This document shows positions 7,375 through 12,795 of a DNA stretch of 17,102 nucleotides, piece after piece. Positions within the stretch are counted from its first letter, which is position 1. Each line of letters starts with the position of its first letter. The notes under the pieces are model-generated. The model was not told the origin of the DNA and searched no databases. It worked only from the letters and a program-made list of their open reading frames with translations. The translations under genes and the position numbers were made by a program. Source of the DNA: Chitinophagaceae bacterium (lineage in GTDB: Bacteria; Bacteroidota; Bacteroidia; Chitinophagales; Chitinophagaceae); assembly GCA_947483345.1 (NCBI GenBank), contig CANKNL010000029.1, positions 1 to 17,102 on the forward strand. The letters run 5' to 3'.

Positions 7375-7450
7375 AGATGCCCGATGCGGGATTCTCGAAA
7401 AGGTATCAAATCGGCCATATTAAAAACATTTTGACATGAAACACTTTGCC

Positions 7451-7569
7451 GGTATTCAGTATTTAGTATTTAGTATTGAGTATTTAGTATTTAGTATTTA
7501 GTATTCAGTATTTAGTATTCAGTATTTAGTATTCAGTATTGAGTATTCAGTATCTGGTATCAAGTATCA
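7451..7569. repeat. 17-copy heptamer tandem repeat (AGTATTY)
   Basis: A 119-bp run of uninterrupted 7-bp units with consensus AGTATT followed by T, C or G. The first unit begins GG. The last three (AGTATCT, GGTATCA, AGTATCA) are degenerate. The seventh base of the intact units is C, T, T, G, T, T, T, C, T, C, T, C, G, C in order. It is non-coding, ends 38 bp before the kynA start codon and 11 bp before a -7 element. A simple repeat of this length is a likely slippage hotspot. It is not a CRISPR array: units are contiguous and there are no spacers. Confidence 0.95.
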
Positions 7570-7580
7570 TTCTGAATGTG

Positions 7581-7588
7581 TAAGTTTG
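7581..7588 (+). promoter_or_regulatory. -7 element of tryptophan 2,3-dioxygenase gene
   Basis: TAAGTTTG matches TAnnTTTG 19 bp before the start codon. The -33 region would fall at about 7557-7561, inside the last degenerate units of the heptamer array (CTGG at 7554-7557 is the closest sequence). AAGGA at 7601-7605 is a possible, closely spaced ribosome binding site. Confidence 0.5.
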
Positions 7589-7607
7589 CTTTTATAAAAT
7601 AAGGATT

Positions 7608-8597
7608 ATGGAAAAGGCGGTTTATTATGGCGATTATTTGCAATTGGAAAAAATAACTGGTGCACAGGAACCTGAAAGTTTTAAGGAAGGTCAGGTGCCT
7701 GCACATGATGAAATGCTTTTCATTATTATTCACCAGGCTTATGAATTGTGGTTTAAACAAATTTTGTTTGAAGTGAATTCGGTGATAGCCATCATGAATA
7801 AGCCGGTGGTAAATGATAACAGTCCCGAAATGCAAACCGTGGTACACCGCTTAAAAAGAGTGATCACCATTTTAAAAGTGCTGGTGCAACAGATCGATAT
7901 CATGGAAACGATGACGCCAATGGATTTTCTTGATTTCAGGGATATGCTGCGGCCTGCATCTGGGTTTCAGAGTTACCAGTTTAAAGTGCTGGAAGCAAAG
8001 TTGGGGTTAAAGTTTGAGCACCGGCACGGACAACATTATTATACATCTCAACTGAAAGAAAAAGATATTGCCATTATCAAGGATGCAGAGAGCGGCAAGT
8101 CGGTTATTGAATTGATCAATGCCTGGCTGGAAAGGATGCCCTTTATTACTGAAGATTTCTGGAACAATTACCAGCAGGTATATGTTGGTAGCCTGGCTGA
8201 GGCCGAAAAAAATAATGCTGCCGCTTTTGAAAACACATTTAATACGCCAGCTGATGATGTTGAAAGAAACTTTACTCCAAAAGCCTGCCGCTCGGCTTTG
8301 TTTATCATGATGTACCACGGTTATCCGATGCTGGAATTGCCATTTCAATTACTGGATACACTTTTGGAAATTGACAACCAGTTGGGTAACTGGCGATACC
8401 GCCACATTAATATGGTACAACGCATGATTGGCAGCCGTATTGGAACCGGTGGCAGTAGCGGTGCCGGTTATTTAAAAGCCGCCATGGATAAACATTATAT
8501 TTTTAAAGAACTGGCACAGTTGAATAGTTTTTTGGTTGATAGAAAGAAGTTACCGGTGTTGGAGAAAACAGTTGGAGAGAAGTTGGGATACTCGTAG
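7608..8597 (+). CDS. kynA: tryptophan 2,3-dioxygenase
   Basis: A heme enzyme of 329 residues that opens the indole ring of L-tryptophan with O2 to N-formylkynurenine, the first step of the kynurenine pathway. Family motifs are clear: YGDYLQLEKITGAQ (7-20), HDEMLFIIIHQAYELWFKQ (33-51) with His42 as the distal active-site histidine, FRDMLRPASGFQSYQF (110-125) with Arg111 expected to bind the substrate carboxylate, and WRYRHINMVQRMIG (262-275) with His266 as the proximal heme ligand. GTGGSSGAGYL (279-289) is the substrate-loop motif. No other kynurenine-pathway gene is adjacent. The TAG stop codon lies within the left arm of the REP hairpin at 8594-8622. Confidence 0.93.
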   Translation: MEKAVYYGDYLQLEKITGAQEPESFKEGQVPAHDEMLFIIIHQAYELWFKQILFEVNSVIAIMNKPVVNDNSPEMQTVVHRLKRVITILKVLVQQIDIMETMTPMDFLDFRDMLRPASGFQSYQFKVLEAKLGLKFEHRHGQHYYTSQLKEKDIAIIKDAESGKSVIELINAWLERMPFITEDFWNNYQQVYVGSLAEAEKNNAAAFENTFNTPADDVERNFTPKACRSALFIMMYHGYPMLELPFQLLDTLLEIDNQLGNWRYRHINMVQRMIGSRIGTGGSSGAGYLKAAMDKHYIFKELAQLNSFLVDRKKLPVLEKTVGEKLGYS

Positions 8598-8622
8598 GAA
8601 CACGCCTGTGGCGTGTTCCTAC
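8594..8622. repeat. REP hairpin A, shared by two convergent gene ends
   Basis: GTAGGAACACGCC (8594-8606) and GGCGTGTTCCTAC (8610-8622) are exact complements around loop TGT: a perfect 13-bp stem. The outer GTAG is the tetranucleotide that marks REP elements recognised by RAYT proteins, here present on both strands. The left TAG is the kynA stop codon and the right CTA is the TAG stop codon of the minus-strand RAYT gene. The right 13 bases recur exactly at 9313-9325. Confidence 0.88.
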
Positions 8623-9194
8623 AAATGCAAATCATCCACATCCCAATTCAATAGGTTGTTTTGAATGTACCATGCTATCTGTTCATATTCTGCGGCGTTC
8701 CGTATCACTCTATCGTGAAACCTGCTTTGCCAGTTAAAATCATTAAAATCATTTTCTGTACACCACTTTTTTACATGTCCTTTAAAATGATTTGCGAATG
8801 AACTCATAGAGCTCTTGGATAATGGTGACAGGCTTGTGACGGCTGTGTATTCTTTCTCTACCTTATTTATTATTTCAATAATTAAATGAATGTGATTAGG
8901 TAAAATTGACCATTCGGTAATGCCGATAAGTGTGGGGTTGTTATTGATAAAATAAGGATTGTTTTGATAAGGATTTTTTAGATTTTCATCCACATAAAAT
9001 TTAAGGATATTGTTTTTTACATATTCGCCGATCGGCGAGTATAGCATTTCTTTATTTACGATTTTTCCAAAAAAATGTCCCCTGTCTTTGGTAACGATGG
9101 TTATAAAATAATGGCCATCCTGCGAATAATCAAAATTATAAAGGCGGTATTGTTTGTGTTTTTTGTACATGCATGAGATAGCTTTGTAGCTCAT
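8619..9194 (-). CDS. rayT: REP-associated tyrosine transposase (RAYT, Y1/IS200-like)
   Basis: A single-strand DNA endonuclease/transposase of the HUH superfamily, 191 residues from the first ATG, an intact length for RAYTs. YNFDYSQDGHYFITIVTKDR (19-38) is the N-terminal core strand. ILPNHIHLIIEI (97-108) holds the HUH pair His101-x-His103 on the metal-binding strand. FNWQSRFHDRVIRN (153-166) is the RAYT WQ-x-RF-x-D signature. AWYIQNNLLNW (174-184) contains Tyr176, aligned by eye with the catalytic Tyr of E. coli RayT (DYIYINP context). An ATG at 9170 (codon 9, MYKKHKQYR) may be the true start, because a TACTTTTG -7 element abuts the first ATG. The stop codon lies inside REP hairpin A. It looks functional, with no frameshift or missing motif. 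Confidence 0.9.
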   Translation of the reverse strand: MSYKAISCMYKKHKQYRLYNFDYSQDGHYFITIVTKDRGHFFGKIVNKEMLYSPIGEYVKNNILKFYVDENLKNPYQNNPYFINNNPTLIGITEWSILPNHIHLIIEIINKVEKEYTAVTSLSPLSKSSMSSFANHFKGHVKKWCTENDFNDFNWQSRFHDRVIRNAAEYEQIAWYIQNNLLNWDVDDLHL

Positions 9195-9195
9195 T

Positions 9196-9203
9196 CAAAA
9201 GTA
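9196..9203 (-). promoter_or_regulatory. possible -7 element of the RAYT gene
   Basis: TACTTTTG on the minus strand matches TAnnTTTG but lies 1 bp from the ATG at 9194, so transcription from it would favour the internal start at 9170. Its -33 region (about 9223-9227) would overlap REP hairpin B. Confidence 0.35.
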
Positions 9204-9222
9204 TAAAAATTATGGATAGGCT

Positions 9223-9249
9223 GTGGGAACAAGCCTTGCGGCGTGTTCT
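9223..9249. repeat. REP hairpin B (imperfect)
   Basis: GGAACAAGCC (9226-9235) and GGCGTGTTCT (9240-9249) pair over nine bases with one A/G mismatch around loop TTGC. The four bases before GAACA are GTGG, one change from the GTAG of hairpin A. It sits 29-55 bp upstream of the first RAYT ATG. Confidence 0.6.
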
Positions 9250-9275
9250 GTTGTTGCCAAATGGGAAAACCAAAA

Positions 9276-9296
9276 GAATTCGCCTATGGCGAATTG
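9276..9296. repeat. REP-like hairpin C
   Basis: AATTCGCC (9277-9284) and GGCGAATT (9288-9295) form a perfect 8-bp stem with loop TAT. The outer G/G pair (9276, 9296) is unpaired. Compared with hairpins A and D, the two central stem bases change on both arms together, keeping the pairing. Only 4 bp separate it from hairpin D. Confidence 0.7.
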
Positions 9297-9300
9297 AAAC

Positions 9301-9325
9301 GAACACGCCAAAGGCGTGTTCCTAC
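9301..9325. repeat. REP hairpin D
   Basis: GAACACGCC (9301-9309) and GGCGTGTTC (9313-9321) are exact complements with loop AAA, followed by CTAC, which is GTAG on the minus strand. The stem is identical to hairpin A apart from the loop. It lies 15 bp from the end of the cysteine desulfurase gene, so it is downstream of both converging transcripts only for that gene and upstream of RAYT. Confidence 0.82.
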
Positions 9326-9340
9326 GGTCAGACGAGGGCG

Positions 9341-10468
9341 TTAGACTAAACCCTTTAACTTCTCCACCACGATATCAACTTCTTCTTTGGTATTGTGTTT
9401 ACTAAAACTAAATCGCACGGTTACCTGATTGGGGTTATTATTGATGGCACGAATGACATGACTGCCCTGATCGGCACCGCTGGTACAGGCACTGCCACCG
9501 CTGGCACAAATATTATTTATGTCGAGATTGAAAAGGATCATCTCCGATTTTTCGGTCTTTGGAAAACTTACACTAAGTATGGTATACAAACTGTTACCCA
9601 ATGCATCACCGTTAAAACCAACACCCGGTATATGTTTTTTTAGTTCATCAATCATGTAATACTTCAACGTGCCGATAGTGGCCATATCTTCTTCCTGTGT
9701 GGTGGTTGCCATTTCAAGGGCCTTGGCAAATCCAACAATACCGTATAGGTTTTCGGTGCCGGCACGCATGTTGCGTTCCTGACTTCCTCCATGTACAAAA
9801 GGTTTAATTTTTACATTTTCATTGATGTACAATATGCCAATACCTTTTGGTCCGTGAAATTTATGTGCAGCACCGGTTACAAAATGTACAGGTGTATTCC
9901 TCAGATCAAATGGGAAGTGGCCAATGGTTTGCACGGTATCGCTGTGAAAAATGGCATTGTATAATTTACAAAGATTACCTACTGCATGGATGTTTAAAAT
10001 ATTCCCAATCTCATTATTGGCATGCATTAACGTAACCAATGTTTTTTCTTCGCTTAATGCCAGTAATTTTTCCAGGTCATCAATATCAACATGCCCATTG
10101 GGTAATAATTTCACATAACTCACTTTGGCCGAATCTGTATTATCTAAATGCTCAACAGAATGGGTAACGGCGTGATGTTCGATTGGAGAAGTGATAATAT
10201 GTTTACAACCCAGGTCACGCACTGCTGCTATGATGGCTGTATTACTGCTTTCGGTGCCTCCACTGGTAAAAAATATTTCGGCAGGATGGGCATTTAAAAT
10301 TTTTGCAACAGATTTACGTGCCGTTTCAATGGCCATTCTGTTCTCTCTTCCATATGAATAAATGGAAGACGGGTTCCCGAATTTTTCGGTCAGGTAAGGC
10401 ATCATAACCGACAATACCTGAGGGTCAATGGCCGTGGTTGCTGCGTTGTCGAAATAAATTCTGTTCAT
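9341..10468 (-). CDS. cysteine desulfurase (class I, IscS/NifS type)
   Basis: A PLP enzyme of 375 residues that releases sulfur from L-cysteine as a protein persulfide for Fe-S cluster or tRNA thiolation pathways. YFDNAATT (5-12) opens the fold. Key residues are FTSGGTESSN (67-76), EHHA (97-100) with the PLP-stacking histidine, HSDTVQ (175-180) with Asp177 to the PLP pyridine, and AAHKFHGPKG (200-209) with Lys203 as the Schiff-base lysine. GGSACTSGADQGSHV (324-338) contains Cys328, the persulfide carrier; its SACTSG loop marks class I (IscS/NifS) rather than SufS. No IscU or other Fe-S gene is adjacent. It follows glmM by 58 bp on the same strand and may be cotranscribed. Confidence 0.93.
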   Translation of the reverse strand: MNRIYFDNAATTAIDPQVLSVMMPYLTEKFGNPSSIYSYGRENRMAIETARKSVAKILNAHPAEIFFTSGGTESSNTAIIAAVRDLGCKHIITSPIEHHAVTHSVEHLDNTDSAKVSYVKLLPNGHVDIDDLEKLLALSEEKTLVTLMHANNEIGNILNIHAVGNLCKLYNAIFHSDTVQTIGHFPFDLRNTPVHFVTGAAHKFHGPKGIGILYINENVKIKPFVHGGSQERNMRAGTENLYGIVGFAKALEMATTTQEEDMATIGTLKYYMIDELKKHIPGVGFNGDALGNSLYTILSVSFPKTEKSEMILFNLDINNICASGGSACTSGADQGSHVIRAINNNPNQVTVRFSFSKHNTKEEVDIVVEKLKGLV

Positions 10469-10508
10469 ATCATAAAGCTTTTCGCCTTTGGCTGTAGTGA
10501 TTTTAATT

Positions 10509-10525
10509 AATAGCTTGGGGCTATT
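10509..10525 (-). terminator. weak hairpin between glmM and the cysteine desulfurase gene
   Basis: AATAGC and GCTATT pair around a 5-base loop directly after the glmM stop codon, but no T tract follows on the minus strand. It may attenuate readthrough or be chance; a full terminator is unlikely. Confidence 0.25.
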
Positions 10526-10526
10526 C

Positions 10527-11906
10527 TTACATCATCTTTCCAATATCCTGCATCAATCTTTTGGCCATATTATCTGCCGTTGTTTTAAAATTACTTTCGG
10601 CATAAATACGAATGATGGGTTCGGTATTGCTGGTACGTAAATGTACCCAATCATTGTCAAATTCAATTTTCAATCCATCTTCTGTATTTATAGGATAATT
10701 TTTGTATTGGTCTTTAATTTTTTCAAAAATAATAGTGACATCAGTTCCTTTAGGTAGTTCAATTTTATTTTTGCTGATAACATAATCGGGATAGCTATTG
10801 CGTAATTGTTTAATGCTTTTATTGCTGGTTGCTAAATGTGTTAAAAAAAGTGCAATGCCAATCAATGCATCTCTGCCGTAATGCAGATCAGGTACAATTA
10901 TACCACCATTACCTTCGCCGCCAATGACGGCATTCACGGTTTTCATTTTATTTACCACATTCACTTCACCAACCATGCTGGGGAAATAGAGGCCACCATG
11001 TTTAAGCGTTATCTCTTTTAATGCTTTGGTTGATGACATATTGGATACCGTGTTCCCTTTTCTTTTGCTCAGTATATAATCCGCAACAGCAACCAGTGTA
11101 TATTCTTCGCCAAACATAGTGCCATCTTCACAAACAAAACAAAGCCGGTCAACATCGGGGTCAACGGCAATACCCAGATCGGCACGGTGCTTAATAACAG
11201 CCTGACTTAAATCTTTTAAATGTTCGGGCAGGGGCTCGGGGTTATGGGCAAAATGTCCATTTACTGTGTCATTTAGCACTACAAAGTCTGTTACACCCAA
11301 TGCGTTTAATAAAGCTGGAACGGCTATGGCACCTGTGCTGTTTATGGCGTCAATAACAATTTTAAAATTTTTATTTTTTATAGCCGTTACATCAACCAGC
11401 TTATAGCCAACAACGGCATCAATATGTTTTTGTAATAAACTTTCATCTTTGTAACAAGTACCCAGCTTATCTACTGATGCAAAATCAAAATCTTCATGTT
11501 GAGCTGCCAGTAAAATCAGTTTACCTTCGGCGTTGCTAATAAATTCGCCTTGGCTATTGAGCAATTTTAAGGCATTCCATTCTTTTGGGTTATGACTGGC
11601 GGTAATAATAATGCCACCTGCAGCCTCTTCAAATTTTACGGCCATTTCAACAGTAGGTGTAGTGCTTAGTCCAAGATCGATAACAGTAAAGCCAAGTCCG
11701 ATTAAGCTGTTAATAACCAGATTGCTCACCATTTCGCCACTTATCCTGCCATCGCGGCCAATCACTATTTTTGTATTGTTTCCCTGTTGTAATAGCCAGC
11801 TTCCATAAGCCGCTGCAAACTTAACAATATCAACAGGGGTAAGATTATCATTGGTTTTTCCGCCAATGGTACCCCGGATGCCGGAAATACTCTTTATCAG
11901 TGCCAT
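10527..11906 (-). CDS. glmM: phosphoglucosamine mutase (alpha-D-phosphohexomutase family)
   Basis: A 459-residue phosphohexomutase, most likely interconverting glucosamine-6-phosphate and glucosamine-1-phosphate for UDP-GlcNAc and envelope synthesis. The four domains carry their signatures: IVIGRDGRISG (47-57) and ITASHNPKEWNALKLL (101-116), with phosphoserine Ser104; DPDVDR (249-254) chelating Mg; the sugar-specificity loop GGEGNGGIIVPDLHYGRDALIG (329-350) with Glu331; and the phosphate loop RTSNTEPIIRIYAES (424-438). The GEGNGG form is typical of Bacteroidota and archaeal-type GlmM. A phosphomannomutase activity cannot be excluded from sequence. It is divergent from the methyltransferase gene, with a TAnnTTTG element 21-28 bp before its ATG. 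Confidence 0.9.
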   Translation of the reverse strand: MALIKSISGIRGTIGGKTNDNLTPVDIVKFAAAYGSWLLQQGNNTKIVIGRDGRISGEMVSNLVINSLIGLGFTVIDLGLSTTPTVEMAVKFEEAAGGIIITASHNPKEWNALKLLNSQGEFISNAEGKLILLAAQHEDFDFASVDKLGTCYKDESLLQKHIDAVVGYKLVDVTAIKNKNFKIVIDAINSTGAIAVPALLNALGVTDFVVLNDTVNGHFAHNPEPLPEHLKDLSQAVIKHRADLGIAVDPDVDRLCFVCEDGTMFGEEYTLVAVADYILSKRKGNTVSNMSSTKALKEITLKHGGLYFPSMVGEVNVVNKMKTVNAVIGGEGNGGIIVPDLHYGRDALIGIALFLTHLATSNKSIKQLRNSYPDYVISKNKIELPKGTDVTIIFEKIKDQYKNYPINTEDGLKIEFDNDWVHLRTSNTEPIIRIYAESNFKTTADNMAKRLMQDIGKMM

Positions 11907-11926
11907 TCTATTCTGTTTAGGGAGTA

Positions 11927-11934
11927 CAAATATA
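11927..11934 (-). promoter_or_regulatory. -7 element of glmM
   Basis: TATATTTG on the minus strand is a full TAnnTTTG match, 20 bp before the glmM start. The matching -33 region lies within the heptamer tract at 11939-11973, which on this strand reads CAAA and contains no TTTG. Confidence 0.5.
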
Positions 11935-11938
11935 CAAA

Positions 11939-11973
11939 TTTGGAATTTGGCGTTTGGAATTTGAGATTTGCAG
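11939..11973. repeat. short heptamer tract (TTTGNNN, five units)
   Basis: Units TTTGGAA, TTTGGCG, TTTGGAA, TTTGAGA and TTTGCAG follow one another without gaps and end one base before the methyltransferase ATG at 11975. The TTTG in each unit resembles the -33 element, though no -7 element is placed correctly before the start codon. It has the same 7-bp period as the array upstream of kynA but a different sequence. Confidence 0.7.
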
Positions 11974-11974
11974 T

Positions 11975-12718
11975 ATGCAACAAACCTGGTTTAAAGATTG
12001 GTTTAACTCACCATACTATCATCAATTGTATTTTAACAGGGATGATAAAGAAGCCGAAGCTTTTATTGATAAGCTCATTAATTATTTAAAACCTGCACCA
12101 GGTAATACGATGCTTGATGTGGCCTGTGGAAAAGGGCGGCATTCCATTCAATTGGCCAACAAAGGATTTGATGTAACCGGTATTGACCTGAGTGACGACA
12201 GTATTAATGAGGCTATGCAATGCCAAACGGATACACTGCATTTTTATAAACATGACATGAGGTTGCTTTTCTGGATCAATTATTTTGATTATGCATTTAA
12301 CTTTTTTACCAGTTTCGGCTACTTTAAAACCCGGCGTGAACATGATAATGCAATCAGAACTATTGCACAATCTATTAAAAAGGATGGCTTGTTTGTAATG
12401 GATTATTTAAATGTAATATATGCCGAAGATCACCTGATAGCCCATTCAGAAAAAGAAATTGATGGCATTCATTTTGCCATTACAAAATGGTATGACGACA
12501 GGCATTTTTATAAAAAAATTGTAATTGAAGATAAACAATTAACGGCACCTTTGGTTTACACAGAAAAAGTGGCAAAGTTTTCTTTAGGCGATTTTACCGA
12601 GATGTTTGCTTCCCAGGGCATGCAGATACAGGAAGTATTTGGAGATTATAATTTTAGCAAGTATGATGTAAAACGTTCACAGCGGATGCTGATGATTGCA
12701 AAAAAGGTTAACTGGTGA
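11975..12718 (+). CDS. class I SAM-dependent methyltransferase
   Basis: A 247-residue methyltransferase of unknown substrate. The upstream in-frame TTG at 11954 lies within the heptamer tract, so the ATG at 11975 (MQQTWFKDWFNSPYYHQLYF) is the better start; this opening is typical of a Bacteroidota methyltransferase group. Motif I is MLDVACGKGRHSIQLA (46-61), the SAM-binding glycine loop, followed by motif II VTGIDLS (67-73) with Asp71 for the ribose hydroxyls, and FDYAFNFFTSFGYF (104-117) in the motif IV position. The C-terminal part (FAITKWYDDRHFYKKIVI, YTEKVAKFSLGDFTEMFASQGMQIQEVFGDYNFSKYD) is the usual beta-rich tail. It is a single gene, divergent from glmM and convergent with the LtaS-like genes. 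Confidence 0.85.
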   Translation: MQQTWFKDWFNSPYYHQLYFNRDDKEAEAFIDKLINYLKPAPGNTMLDVACGKGRHSIQLANKGFDVTGIDLSDDSINEAMQCQTDTLHFYKHDMRLLFWINYFDYAFNFFTSFGYFKTRREHDNAIRTIAQSIKKDGLFVMDYLNVIYAEDHLIAHSEKEIDGIHFAITKWYDDRHFYKKIVIEDKQLTAPLVYTEKVAKFSLGDFTEMFASQGMQIQEVFGDYNFSKYDVKRSQRMLMIAKKVNW

Positions 12719-12795
12719 GAAGCCTTTTGCTGGAAAATATTTTTGAGCCTGCCACCTCAATTTAATATGGATTTATTTTGATAATGTCGTTCAGG

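Larger units (their letters stand above)
8594..9325 (-). mobile_element. REP/RAYT unit (transposase gene with flanking REP hairpins)
   Basis: One IS200-like Y1 transposase gene bracketed by one hairpin on its 3' side and three on its 5' side, all built on GAAnnCGCC paired with GGCGnnTTC. The outermost arms at 8610-8622 and 9313-9325 are identical. This is the architecture of a REP-associated tyrosine transposase locus, where a single-copy domesticated transposase acts on dispersed REP hairpins. Boundaries are the outermost hairpins; whether the whole unit ever moved as one piece is not shown. Confidence 0.7.

Noticed and set aside
7451..7569. Repeat array considered as a CRISPR array or as coding repeats
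   Set aside because: Units are 7 bp and contiguous with no spacers; stops and the 7-bp period exclude a stable reading frame, and no cas gene is present.
8007..8348. Open frame of 113 codons on the minus strand inside kynA
   Set aside because: Antisense to conserved dioxygenase motifs, no family resemblance.
8594..8622. Hairpin as a standard rho-independent terminator for kynA
   Set aside because: No T tract follows on either strand, and the same stem recurs beside the RAYT gene, so REP is the better explanation.
11954..11974. TTG at 11954 as start of the methyltransferase, adding seven residues
   Set aside because: The added codons are the heptamer tract itself; the ATG at 11975 gives the conserved family opening.
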